Shown here: positions 1 to 8,426 of the stretch, in pieces
Layout: each line of letters starts with the position of its first letter
How positions within the stretch are numbered: position 1 is the stretch's first letter
Source: an uncultured Helicobacteraceae bacterium
Lineage (GTDB): Bacteria > Campylobacterota > Campylobacteria > Campylobacterales > Helicobacteraceae
Length of the DNA: 64,000 nt
Direction: 5' to 3'
NCBI GenBank assembly: GCA_934668765.1
Contig: CAKUOH010000007.1
Location: forward strand, 1-64,000
Made by a program: the position numbers and the translations under genes
The notes under the pieces: generated by a model
Seen by the model: only the letters and a program-made list of their open reading frames with translations
Databases searched by the model: none
What the model was told of the DNA's origin: nothing

Positions 1-380
1 CAAACGCCACAGGTGGTGGTAAAGAAAAAGAGTGCAAAGGGCGCGGTGTCTTTTTGATTGTCTATGGATTGCCACGAATCGCTTTGCGATTCTCGCAATG
101 ACGGCGTGGTGGATTGCCACGATTCACTGCGTGAATCTCGCAATGACAAGGTGGGCTGATTGCCATAAATATATGATTCGCCTCGCAATGACGGATTATT
201 TGCGTTTGATTCTTCTTTCAATGACGGAGTGGAGTGCGAATCTAAAATTTTTAGCGTTTCATTTTTATAAACTGCGCTAACTTTGCCTAGATTTATCGCC
301 TCAAATTCGCCCTTGCTCTCCAAACATCCGCAAAGCAAAATCGCGCAAAATGCCACAAAAGCGCATTTAAAAAGATTCAT
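1..380 (-). CDS. Thioredoxin-like lipoprotein with in-frame repeats (3' end beyond window)
   Basis: The frame is open from ATG at 380 to the left edge, about 126 codons. The N-terminus is a lipoprotein signal (hydrophobic stretch ending Leu-Leu-Cys-Gly-Cys, lipid Cys about residue 19). Near the edge the segment Phe-Phe-Thr-Thr-Thr-Cys-Gly-Val is where a thioredoxin active site would begin. Between the two, about residues 48-108 consist of translated copies of a dispersed repeat giving PSLRGES, LSLRDSRSESWQS and PSLRESQSDSWQS. The start overlaps the stop of the preceding thioredoxin lipoprotein as ATGA, so the two are translationally coupled. In Campylobacter the P19/FTR1 locus also ends with two thioredoxin-like proteins, which supports the identity. 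Role inferred: periplasmic thiol chemistry with the iron transporter. The active-site second Cys and the C-terminus lie outside the window. Confidence 0.7.
   Translation of the reverse strand, partial: MNLFKCAFVAFCAILLCGCLESKGEFEAINLGKVSAVYKNETLKILDSHSTPSLKEESNANNPSLRGESYIYGNQPTLSLRDSRSESWQSTTPSLRESQSDSWQSIDNQKDTAPFALFFFTTTCGV
66..193. repeat. Three tandem copies of dispersed repeat family A
   Basis: Copies lie at 66-103, 111-148 and 157-193; each starts GGATTGCC or TGATTGCC and ends CTCGCAATGAC. The first two have a short internal palindrome (for example GAATCGCTTTGCGATTC). A decayed fourth end lies near 206-226. All are read through in frame, on the minus strand, by the thioredoxin lipoprotein gene. 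Confidence 0.85.
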
Positions 381-859
381 AGCCAATCTTTGATTTGCGC
401 TTCTACCTTGCGAAAATCACTCGCACCGATGATTCTTGCGCGAATCTTATGCTCTTTGTCTAGCAAAATGATTGTAGGTGTCATATTGATAATAAATCGC
501 TTCGCACTTGCCCCTAGCGAATCGCGCAGGACGCGTGTATTTGGTAGTGGCGTTTCCTCTAAAAACTCCATTATTTCCTCTTTTGAATTTGCCATATTTA
601 TCGCAATGGAGGCTAGATTCGCGCTTTTTGCGTAATTATCAAGTGCAGGGATTATGCCCACACAGGCTTCGCAACCATTTTTATAAAATACAATCGCAAC
701 GGCTTGGGAGCTAAAATCGCTCAAATTCACACTTTTCCCATCCAAATCCATAGCTACGATTTCGGGGGCAGATTCGTTTAAAGTCGCGTATTTGTCGCCA
801 TCACAGCCCATAAAAAGCCAAAGCACAAAGCAAAGCGCGACTACAAAACGCCACTTCAC
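377..859 (-). CDS. Thioredoxin-fold (redoxin/TlpA-like) lipoprotein
   Basis: 160 aa. A signal peptide ends Leu-Trp-Leu-Phe-Met-Gly-Cys (lipid Cys about residue 19). A thioredoxin/AhpC-like fold follows: a strand Val-Ala-Ile-Val-Phe-Tyr, then the redox pair Gly-Cys-Glu-Ala-Cys near residues 63-66, and a later Met-Thr-Pro-Thr with the cis-Pro typical of the fold. The GTG start overlaps the stop of the ABC ATPase by 4 bases and its own stop overlaps the next thioredoxin gene, so all belong to one leftward operon. By analogy to the Campylobacter P19 locus it probably keeps periplasmic thiols of the iron-import machinery in the right state. That partnership is inferred. Confidence 0.8.
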   Translation of the reverse strand: MKWRFVVALCFVLWLFMGCDGDKYATLNESAPEIVAMDLDGKSVNLSDFSSQAVAIVFYKNGCEACVGIIPALDNYAKSANLASIAINMANSKEEIMEFLEETPLPNTRVLRDSLGASAKRFIINMTPTIILLDKEHKIRARIIGASDFRKVEAQIKDWL

Positions 860-1497
860 GCCATTTCTCCGTGTTTTAAACGCAATTTTTTATTGCCATA
901 CTCGCCTAGCTCGGGATTGTGCGTGATTAAAATTATCGTTTTGCCCTCATCGCGTAATTTGCAAAATGCTTCTAATATGATTTTTTCATTTTCGCCATCC
1001 AAATTTCCCGTAGGCTCATCGGCTAGTAAAATATCGGGGTTGTTTATGAAAGAGCGCGCAATGCAGAGCCTTTGTTGTTCACCTCCGCTTAATTCGCTTG
1101 GTAAATGTGAGATTCGATGCCCTAATCCTACCTTTTCAAGCGCGGCTTTGGCATCATCGCTATCTACTGCGGAGTGATAAAACTGCGCTAACTCGACATT
1201 TTCAAGCGCGGTAAGATAGGGAATGAGATGAAATTGCTGAAAAATTAGTCCGATTTTTTCCCTGCGAATCACAATCTTTTCCTCTTCGCTTAAATCACGC
1301 ATAGATTTTCCCATAAGGCGATATTCCCCGCTAGTAGGCTCATCAAGCAATGCGATGATATTTAGTAGCGTGGATTTTCCACTGCCACTAGGTCCCATAA
1401 TGCTAACCCAATCGCCCTTTTGGACGGATAGATTCACGCCTTTTAATGCGCAAACATTGCCAAAAGATTTGTTTATATTTTGCAATTCTAAAACCAT
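856..1497 (-). CDS. ABC transporter ATPase (MacB/LolD type)
   Basis: 213 aa, full length for a MacB/LolD-class ATPase. Walker A Gly-Pro-Ser-Gly-Ser-Gly-Lys-Ser lies near residue 36, the Q-loop at Gln-Gln-Phe-His, the signature Leu-Ser-Gly-Gly-Glu-Gln-Gln-Arg near 140, Walker B with Ala-Asp-Glu-Pro-Thr-Gly-Asn-Leu-Asp near 160, and an H-loop His. It lies 1 base after the FtsX-like permease 1499-2647 and drives the two permeases of this locus. In Campylobacter the equivalent genes sit between p19 and the thioredoxins and are linked to iron stress; the substrate is not established from sequence. Confidence 0.9.
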   Translation of the reverse strand: MVLELQNINKSFGNVCALKGVNLSVQKGDWVSIMGPSGSGKSTLLNIIALLDEPTSGEYRLMGKSMRDLSEEEKIVIRREKIGLIFQQFHLIPYLTALENVELAQFYHSAVDSDDAKAALEKVGLGHRISHLPSELSGGEQQRLCIARSFINNPDILLADEPTGNLDGENEKIILEAFCKLRDEGKTIILITHNPELGEYGNKKLRLKHGEMA

Positions 1498-1498
1498 A

Positions 1499-2647
1499 TT
1501 ATTCTCCCTTCAAATTTGTGATAATGTTGATATTTAACGCCTTTTTTATAGGGTAAAAACTCGCCACAAAGGCAAAAAACAATGTAATTGCTACCGCACC
1601 AAAGACGCTAAAAATCCTAAAAGAAATACTTGAATTAAAGATGATAAATCCAAGCAGATTCGCTAATAAATACCCACACAGCGCACCTATCACACTTGCA
1701 ATTAAAGCTAAAAACAAAACTTCCGCGCCAAAGAGTTTTGCGATTTGGGATTTTTTCGCCCCTAAACTCAAATGCAAGGCGACCTCCTTTTTTCGTGCGA
1801 AAATTATGGAGCTAAGCGAAGTATTGACACTCAAACTTGCGATTAGCAGGATAATTAGGCAGATTAAGAGCATTAGTGATTTGATTTTATTAAGCACGAT
1901 TCCTTCGCTAATGGAAACTTGTGCGATAGGCTTTGCGGTGATAAAATCATCGCTTAAAGATTCGCCAATTTGCGCCACTTCGGCAAAGTTGCCATATAAA
2001 ACTAGTTTGGCGTAGTGAATTGCGCTAGATTCTGCGTTTGATTCGCTCACCAAATCTTGCACCACTCTTAATGGCGCAAACAAAATTCCATCAAACTCAT
2101 CGCCACTAGAAATAATCCCTTTGACTTCCAAATTTTCGCTATTTAGCGTTTTTTGATTGGTTAGTGTGATGGTATCACCCACTTTTATTTCCGCGCTTTT
2201 AGCTAGGCTAATGCCTACAAATGCGCTTTTATCATCAAATACGCTATTGCCAAAATGCCCATCGCGCACTTCAATAAAAGGAAATACGCTTTTAAGTGCG
2301 CCAAAATCCACTCCAGCCACAATCGCAGAGTTGCTCCCTAAACTAAAAGTGCCATAAAGAAATGGCGCAGAGGCTTTTAGAGCATCCTTTGGAATTTGGG
2401 CGATTTTAGATTCATATAAGTGTGAATCTATATGATTTTGCCCGTGTGTAGGGGAGATAATGAAATTTGCGCCATAGACTTTTAGCTCATTTGATAGCTT
2501 ATATTCAACATCTAGCAAAATATTTAAAAACGCGCTACTTACGCACGCACCGATAAAAAGCGAGGTTGCAATCACACTCACGCGCGCAAAAGAGACGCGC
2601 AGTGAATTTAAAATGCTTTTATAAAAAAATGTTTTATTGCTATTCAT
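1499..2647 (-). CDS. ABC transporter permease, FtsX/MacB family
   Basis: 382 aa with the FtsX/MacB layout: an N-terminal membrane segment (about 22-44), a large periplasmic domain to about residue 255, then three C-terminal transmembrane helices with the conserved Ala-Arg-Lys-Lys-Glu-Val-Ala-Leu-His-Leu-Ser-Leu-Gly-Ala block that couples to the ATPase. It is preceded 11 bases away by a second permease (2659-3984), so the transporter is probably a heterodimer energised by the adjacent ATPase. Iron-locus context suggests a part in iron or redox homeostasis; substrate unknown. Confidence 0.85.
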   Translation of the reverse strand: MNSNKTFFYKSILNSLRVSFARVSVIATSLFIGACVSSAFLNILLDVEYKLSNELKVYGANFIISPTHGQNHIDSHLYESKIAQIPKDALKASAPFLYGTFSLGSNSAIVAGVDFGALKSVFPFIEVRDGHFGNSVFDDKSAFVGISLAKSAEIKVGDTITLTNQKTLNSENLEVKGIISSGDEFDGILFAPLRVVQDLVSESNAESSAIHYAKLVLYGNFAEVAQIGESLSDDFITAKPIAQVSISEGIVLNKIKSLMLLICLIILLIASLSVNTSLSSIIFARKKEVALHLSLGAKKSQIAKLFGAEVLFLALIASVIGALCGYLLANLLGFIIFNSSISFRIFSVFGAVAITLFFAFVASFYPIKKALNINIITNLKGE

Positions 2648-2658
2648 TTATAGCCTCC

Positions 2659-3984
2659 CTATCGCCCATATAGCACATTTGCAGGCATTAGCGCATTGAT
2701 ATTTTTTAGCAAAAAAAGCGACCCACAAAGTGAAATAAATAGCGCAAATACGATTGATAGTGGCAATGCAATCCACGAAATCGGCAATGTGTGGGCAAAA
2801 ATGCTAATTGAGATAAGTTCAGCCACGCCCACACCGCCAAAAAAGCCGATAATTGCGCCAATAATGGCAATGAAGCACGATTCCCCTGCAAAAATCGCAT
2901 AGATTTGCCATAGATTCGCACCAAGCACTTTCATAAGCCCTATTTCCTTGCGTCTGCGCTGAAATTCCGCACTTAAAAGTGCGCCAATCCCCACACTTGC
3001 CACAAGTAGGCAAATTATACTTGTAACGCTCATAAGCCCTTGAATCTTGCGGACAATCGAGCTTTCCGCATCGCTAACTTTGATTTGCGCCTTTGCACTT
3101 GCGCCTTTAAAATCTTCTTCGATTTGATATGCAATAGAGCTTGCAAACGCGCTACAATACCAAGTATCAAATTCTACGGCATTTAGGCTATCTATGTTTC
3201 GCCTTGCTTTGTAGCTAAGCGTATTTTCTGGGATTGTGAATGCGGAAACTTCGGCTTTGGCGAAAATATTGTCCTTGCCTAGCAGTTTTTGCGCTAGGGC
3301 AAGTGAGCCTATGATTCGATTGTCATAAATGCCACTATTTAAGAGAATCCCACTGACTTTGACTTGATAGATTTGTTTAGATTTGCGTGAATCTGCGCTA
3401 GATTCGTGTAAAATTAGCGTATCGCCGATTTTTATATTGTCGCGCTTTGCAAGTTCGCTTCCTACAAGCACAGATTCAAGCGAATCTTCACGCACCCATT
3501 CACCTTCCACGCTCCACGCAGGATAGAGCATTTTCACACCTGTGCTAAATTCAGGTTCGTCTTGGACGCCTATATTTTTATCGAAGTATGTGCCTGTAAA
3601 AATAGTCGTGCTTTGTGGCGCGTTGTTTTTTTGCGATAAATCGCCTACAATTACTTTAATATCTAGGAATGGCGCAAACGCAGTGATATTATTTCGCCAA
3701 AATATTTCTTTAATCAAATGCAGTTTTGATTCTTCTAAATAGCTTTCATTCTGCAATGGCGCGTAAATCTCATCGCCTACTTCTACGCTCAAAGTCGTCC
3801 CCTTTGGCAGCACCACGATATTGCTCCCATAGCCACGCAAATCTTTGGCGATTTGATTGCCGATGCCTAGCGTGATATTTAGCATACAGCTTATTAGCAA
3901 GGTGCTTGCGATGATTGTAACTAGACTTAAAACCTTTTGAAACCTGCTCCCACCAAGCGATTTTCGTATCAAATTTAGTGTCAT
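2659..3984 (-). CDS. ABC transporter permease, FtsX/MacB family
   Basis: 441 aa, longer than its neighbour because of a larger periplasmic domain. It has an N-terminal transmembrane helix (about 17-40) and three helices after residue 310, with the family block Gln-Arg-Arg-Arg-Lys-Glu-Ile-Gly-Leu-Met-Lys-Val-Leu-Gly-Ala. It probably pairs with the 382-aa permease. It is 13 bases downstream of the DUF2318 membrane protein, the same order as in the Campylobacter P19 iron locus. Function beyond transport or mechanotransmission is not shown by the sequence. Confidence 0.85.
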   Translation of the reverse strand: MTLNLIRKSLGGSRFQKVLSLVTIIASTLLISCMLNITLGIGNQIAKDLRGYGSNIVVLPKGTTLSVEVGDEIYAPLQNESYLEESKLHLIKEIFWRNNITAFAPFLDIKVIVGDLSQKNNAPQSTTIFTGTYFDKNIGVQDEPEFSTGVKMLYPAWSVEGEWVREDSLESVLVGSELAKRDNIKIGDTLILHESSADSRKSKQIYQVKVSGILLNSGIYDNRIIGSLALAQKLLGKDNIFAKAEVSAFTIPENTLSYKARRNIDSLNAVEFDTWYCSAFASSIAYQIEEDFKGASAKAQIKVSDAESSIVRKIQGLMSVTSIICLLVASVGIGALLSAEFQRRRKEIGLMKVLGANLWQIYAIFAGESCFIAIIGAIIGFFGGVGVAELISISIFAHTLPISWIALPLSIVFALFISLCGSLFLLKNINALMPANVLYGR

Positions 3985-3997
3985 TTTTATCCTCGCT

Positions 3998-5467
3998 TTA
4001 ACTTTTCTCGTGGTATTTTTGGATTATATAAAGTGCGCTAACTTCGCTAGGTGCGTATTTTTCAGGCTCTTTGACAAAAGCGTCATAATTTTCTTGCGAT
4101 TGAAAAAAATATGTCCGCCCATTAAATTCATAGCGAAACAAAGCCTCTGTATTTAGCAATTTTGCGCCATTTACAGGGTCGATGACTTCTTTGCTAACGA
4201 CTTTGCTAAAATAATTCGCTCCGCCTAGCACATTTTTAAGTGTGATTTTGATAGTGCCATTTTCATTGCTAAATTCAAGCGGAATAGGATTGCAACCGCC
4301 AAATTTGCCGACAGATGGCAAAAAGATGCGCACATTACACGCGATACAGATTAGCTCTCCGCCCTTTTTAATATAGCCCATATCGCCACATAGCATACAC
4401 GCATCAAACGCCACCGCAGGGGAGATTCTATCCTCAAATTTATTTAGCAAAAAGAAGCGAATCTCTTTGCCCTCATCATTGATATAGGCGAATCTATGGA
4501 GTTTATTATCATTTAAAATCTCTGCGTTAAATTCAAAAACGCCATTTTGCGGACGCTCCAAAATCGTAGGTTTATCAATTACCACAGGCTTTGACGCATA
4601 TAAATCATAATATAGCAAAATCCCCACACTCAAAGCGCACACGCAAATATTTAGTGTAAATTTTTGACTTATGAAATTTTTTAGTCCGCATTTTTTGCGA
4701 TATTCTAAATCAAAAAGCGCATTTTTGCAAATCTCGCGTGGGATTTTTTGCAAACTAGCAAATCCCAAAACTAGCAAAAACACCACCAAAATATACGGAT
4801 TTAAAAACGCGTAATATAGGCTTTTGCCAATGTAGCTAATAAGCGATTCGTTGCTAGAAATGACATTTTGTCGCACCAAATATAATAAGATATTAGCAAA
4901 CGCTGGATTTAGCGACAAAATAGCGGTAGCACACCCAAAAATAAGTGTGAGTTTTGGGAAAAATCTTTGCAATATTTTTAGCAGATAAAACACTGCCACA
5001 CACGCAATCAGCGCAAGAATCGTAAGTGCAAAAGAGTTGATTGCCAAACTATCTAAAATCTCTTCGCCAAAGAGTTTGAAATCTATGCTCTCTTTTAAAT
5101 AAGCTACAAAAAATCCAAGTGTAATAAATGCAAAAATGCTTTCTTTTAGCAGTGGAATCTGCGCGATTTTTGGGGCGATTCGCGCGATAAAATAAAGTGT
5201 GATTAAAGTAATACTTGCAAAAATTAGCATAATATTTGTGATAAAAATAAGTGTATCATCTTGCAGATTTTTTGTGGCAATAAAGTGCGCGATATAGGCA
5301 AAAACCGCACCTACTATTATACAAATGATAAGATTTTTGGGCGCAATCTTTTTATGTGATTTGCTTAAATCCTTTGAAGTCCGCAAATATTGCGAATCCA
5401 AAAAAACTGCGCCCAAAAAGCTGATAGGCAATAGTAGCGAAAAAAAATGAACGAAATAAATTGACAT
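3998..5467 (-). CDS. Membrane protein with DUF2318 (Fe-S-type) and C-terminal YHS-like domain
   Basis: 489 aa. About eight hydrophobic segments fill residues 1-310. They are followed by a periplasmic DUF2318-type domain with clustered cysteines (Cys-Met-Leu-Cys-Gly, then Cys-Ile-Ala-Cys) that could hold a metal or Fe-S centre. The last 60 residues (Ile-Asp-Pro-Val-Asn-Gly ... Phe-Asn-Gly-Arg-Thr-Tyr-Phe-Phe ... Pro-Glu-Lys-Tyr) look like a YHS metal-binding module. Such proteins accompany FTR1 and P19 in Campylobacter and are thought to help redox handling of imported iron; this role is inferred from context. It lies between p19 and the permease genes, all leftward. Confidence 0.8.
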   Translation of the reverse strand: MSIYFVHFFSLLLPISFLGAVFLDSQYLRTSKDLSKSHKKIAPKNLIICIIVGAVFAYIAHFIATKNLQDDTLIFITNIMLIFASITLITLYFIARIAPKIAQIPLLKESIFAFITLGFFVAYLKESIDFKLFGEEILDSLAINSFALTILALIACVAVFYLLKILQRFFPKLTLIFGCATAILSLNPAFANILLYLVRQNVISSNESLISYIGKSLYYAFLNPYILVVFLLVLGFASLQKIPREICKNALFDLEYRKKCGLKNFISQKFTLNICVCALSVGILLYYDLYASKPVVIDKPTILERPQNGVFEFNAEILNDNKLHRFAYINDEGKEIRFFLLNKFEDRISPAVAFDACMLCGDMGYIKKGGELICIACNVRIFLPSVGKFGGCNPIPLEFSNENGTIKITLKNVLGGANYFSKVVSKEVIDPVNGAKLLNTEALFRYEFNGRTYFFQSQENYDAFVKEPEKYAPSEVSALYIIQKYHEKS

Positions 5468-5516
5468 TTATAATCCTAAAAATTTAAATTATGATTCATA
5501 GAATCTCGCCTCACTT

Positions 5517-5619
5517 GTCATTGCGAGATTCTGCGTAGCAGAATCGTGGCAATCCATCAATCTAAAAAGCGACTTTTTGGATTGCTTTGCGCGAATCTGC
5601 GATTCGCATCGCAATGACG
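5517..5619. repeat. Inverted pair of dispersed repeat family A
   Basis: One copy runs minus-wise at 5517-5556 (GTCATTGCGAGATT ... CGTGGCAATCCA) and one plus-wise at 5579-5619 (GGATTGCTTTGCG ... GCAATGACG), giving a large potential hairpin between the DUF2318 gene and p19. It could act as a transcript processing or attenuation element; that is inference. Confidence 0.75.
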
Positions 5620-5656
5620 AAATGGGGCGTGAATCGCATACCCCAGAACAAATTGT

Positions 5657-6181
5657 CTATGGTTTTGGTTTGCCTGTGTATTTAAATGTATATTTCACCG
5701 TAAACGGCTCAAACCACTTGCCCACGCCTGTTTCTTTATCGACATGTCGTCCAAAACCTTGCTTTTCAGGGCTTTCAATCGCATAAATCAACTCATAATT
5801 GCCCGGACCAAATCCGTCTTTTTCCATAGCGATATTTGCGCCATAATGCGCCCCATCATCGGCAACCATAGGCATAAATTTACCCGCTTTAGACTTTTTA
5901 GTATCCAAATTTGTAATCTTATAGCCGATTGTCAAATAAGGAATCCAATCGCCCTCTGCAAAGCCATTTTTATTGCCTTTTGTGGCGTGAATGTCAGCCT
6001 CAAGGTGAATATCAGCTTTTGACGCTGCTAAATCAATGCCCCGTGGCTCCATTTCGATAGGTTGCAAATAAACCGCCGCGATTTCCATACCATTTTTTTC
6101 TACGCTATCTCCGATAGGCACTTCTGCCGCGAAAACAACCGCAGAGCTTAACGCTAAACCAAAAACTACTTTTTTTAACAT
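5657..6181 (-). CDS. p19: Periplasmic iron/copper-binding protein P19 (Tpd family)
   Basis: 175 aa from ATG 6181, preferred over an upstream TTG because AAGGA lies just before it. An N-terminal signal peptide (Lys-Lys-Val-Val-Phe-Gly-Leu ... Val-Val-Phe-Ala) precedes a mature domain with the P19 features: Glu-Met-Glu-Pro-Arg-Gly-Ile-Asp, Asp-Ile-His-Leu-Glu-Ala-Asp-Ile-His, and a second conserved His block near Gly-Ala-His-Tyr-Gly-Ala. P19 is a periplasmic Cu/Fe-binding homodimer that feeds the FTR1 permease during iron limitation. It is directly downstream of FTR1, as in Campylobacter jejuni. The gene symbol follows Campylobacter usage. Confidence 0.9.
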   Translation of the reverse strand: MLKKVVFGLALSSAVVFAAEVPIGDSVEKNGMEIAAVYLQPIEMEPRGIDLAASKADIHLEADIHATKGNKNGFAEGDWIPYLTIGYKITNLDTKKSKAGKFMPMVADDGAHYGANIAMEKDGFGPGNYELIYAIESPEKQGFGRHVDKETGVGKWFEPFTVKYTFKYTGKPKP

Positions 6182-6240
6182 TTTATATCCTTTCAAAATT
6201 TAAATTTAAAATCACTCAAAAAACGCGATTAGTTCAGTTT

Positions 6241-8361
6241 TTACGCATTTACACCTCCCGTTTTTGGTGATTTTTTGGCAAGTTTGCGTGTGGCAATTAT
6301 GCCACCTGCGATAAATAAAAGCACGATTAGTTGCAGTCCTAAACTCTCATAATACGGATAAAGCCCCGCCCACGAAATCGCGTCAAATTGATAGGGAATC
6401 AAAGTCGGCGTGATGACTTTGCCCTCAATTAGCTCTCCTACGCCCTTGCCGCTGAAACTAAAACACATTAGAAAAATAATCGCAGAAGTGGCTTGAAAAA
6501 ATAATTTTATGGGGATTTTCACTGCACCGCGTTTGATTAGCAAATATAGCACTATCAAAATCACGCACCCCAAAGCCAAACCGCCTATTACCGCGCTAAA
6601 GTCCGCCGAAGTATTTGAATCAAATAGCAATGCTTGATAAAATAGCACGGTTTCCGCGCCCTCGCGATAAACTGCCAAAAACACAGTCCACCAAAGTGCG
6701 TAAGATGAACCTTTGCTAATCGCCTCTTTTGCGCTGTGCTTGATAAATTCATTCCATTTATGCGCCTTTGATAGTAGCCAAAAGCCAACATATAAGAGTA
6801 ATGCCACTGCAATAAGCATCGTTACGCCCTCTAATAGCTCTCTAAACTGCCCTGCGTATTCCCTGAAAAAATAATACACCGCAAATGCCGTTACAAAGCT
6901 CAAAAATACGCCCACACCAAGTGCGGAATATACGATATTTGTGCGGGATTGATTGCCACTTTGAATGAGATATGCCACGATTGCCACAACAATAAGCATT
7001 GCTTCTAGCCCCTCGCGCAGGATAATGCTAAGCGCAGAGATAAACAAAAACCACACACTTGAATCCTGTATAAAATCAAGCGAACTTACAATCAGCACAT
7101 TTAGCGAATCAAAAGTGCTTTGCAATTCTTCTTTCGGTGCGTTTGCTTTTATCAATGCCACGCCACGCGTGAATTGCGCCTCGATTTTCATTTTCAAATC
7201 CGCATTCATCGCGCCTATTTTGTTTTCCATTCCGCTACCTTCAAAAATATCTAAATACACGCTTTGCAAGCTATCAATTAGCGCATTTGCGCCTTTATCA
7301 GGGTATGAATCCAAAATATTATTTAGTGCGATTTTTATATCATCTGCGACTTTTGCGTAATCCTTGCTAGTTGCGCTCTCATCAAAGCCCTCCACTTGCA
7401 CAAGTGCGATTTGCTCAAGCGGGATTTCTAGTAAAATATCAAAAATCTTATCACTTAAATCCGTGATTTCTTCGCGCAGTCGCTTTTCATCAATGCTTTT
7501 GGTGCGAATCTCACGCACAATTTGGCGCATAGATTGCTGAATCTCTTTGCCCTTGCTTGTGGTTTTGTTTATGACGATTTCTAGCTTTGTGTTGCGATAG
7601 TCGCTAAATTGCGCATCTTCGATGAGATTTGCAGCAGATTCCAAATCGCCTTTTTGGAAGCGCATAGCGGCAATGTCAAGCTTTGCGCTGATATTTTCAT
7701 AGATAAAATATAGCTTTGGATTTAGCCCTGCGGCTTGTTGAAACTCCGCACTACTATTGATTAAAGTATTTGGTGCGCCGATGGCAGAAAAATCATCGGT
7801 GGATTTGGTAGCTGAATCTGCGGTAGATTCGGCGACTTTTGCGTTTGATTCGCCTGAATCTGTGGCGGATTCGCCACTAGATTCGTCCCCAAGCAATGTC
7901 GCAAACATCGCTTCGGCTTCTTTGCGCCTTTGCGCTTCTGCCTTTATCGAATCCGCCTCCGCCTTTGCCTTGTCGTAATTTGTATCACTTGCTTCAGCCA
8001 CCAAGCGAATCCCGCCTTTAAGAACAGGCAAAACCTCTTCCATATCAAAATAAAGCCCTGCGATTAAGGCTTCTATACGCTCCAAGTCGGCTTTGTTTTG
8101 ATATAGTTTGCGCAAGTTAGTGAATTTGCGCTCCATTAGATAGGCTTTTTTGCCCATATTGCGCCCGATATGCCCCTCGATATTTTCAAAATGCTGAAAA
8201 TACGCATCTTCGGCTAACTTTTTGGCAGAGAGATTATCACCACTCTTATAAGTTTCTATGCTTTTATCAAGCATTTCACGGATAATCTTTGCGTCCGCCT
8301 CAAAATCTTTTGCATTGACACAAATTAGCGCAAAAATCGCTAAAAATCTAACTAATTTCAT
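6241..8361 (-). CDS. FTR1-family iron permease with long periplasmic domain
   Basis: 706 aa. A signal peptide is followed by a long periplasmic region (to about residue 435), then seven transmembrane helices. Both FTR1 iron-binding motifs are intact: Leu-Arg-Glu-Gly-Leu-Glu near residue 448 and Tyr-Arg-Glu-Gly-Ala-Glu near residue 565. This is the large C. jejuni-type FTR1 that works with P19. Between about residues 150 and 190 lies a Ser/Asp/Glu/Ala-rich linker coded by repeated GATTCG/GAATCT words, probably a host-specific expansion. It heads the rest of the iron operon; the Opr porin gene lies upstream in the same direction. Confidence 0.93.
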   Translation of the reverse strand: MKLVRFLAIFALICVNAKDFEADAKIIREMLDKSIETYKSGDNLSAKKLAEDAYFQHFENIEGHIGRNMGKKAYLMERKFTNLRKLYQNKADLERIEALIAGLYFDMEEVLPVLKGGIRLVAEASDTNYDKAKAEADSIKAEAQRRKEAEAMFATLLGDESSGESATDSGESNAKVAESTADSATKSTDDFSAIGAPNTLINSSAEFQQAAGLNPKLYFIYENISAKLDIAAMRFQKGDLESAANLIEDAQFSDYRNTKLEIVINKTTSKGKEIQQSMRQIVREIRTKSIDEKRLREEITDLSDKIFDILLEIPLEQIALVQVEGFDESATSKDYAKVADDIKIALNNILDSYPDKGANALIDSLQSVYLDIFEGSGMENKIGAMNADLKMKIEAQFTRGVALIKANAPKEELQSTFDSLNVLIVSSLDFIQDSSVWFLFISALSIILREGLEAMLIVVAIVAYLIQSGNQSRTNIVYSALGVGVFLSFVTAFAVYYFFREYAGQFRELLEGVTMLIAVALLLYVGFWLLSKAHKWNEFIKHSAKEAISKGSSYALWWTVFLAVYREGAETVLFYQALLFDSNTSADFSAVIGGLALGCVILIVLYLLIKRGAVKIPIKLFFQATSAIIFLMCFSFSGKGVGELIEGKVITPTLIPYQFDAISWAGLYPYYESLGLQLIVLLFIAGGIIATRKLAKKSPKTGGVNA

Positions 8362-8426
8362 TTTTCATAACTCCAAAAAATTTTTAGATTCGCGTGGAAT
8401 TTACGCCCACGCAAATCACATAAAAC

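Noticed and set aside
32..280. Plus-strand open frame at the left edge
   Set aside because: It is antisense to the thioredoxin lipoprotein gene and consists only of repeat family A read backwards.
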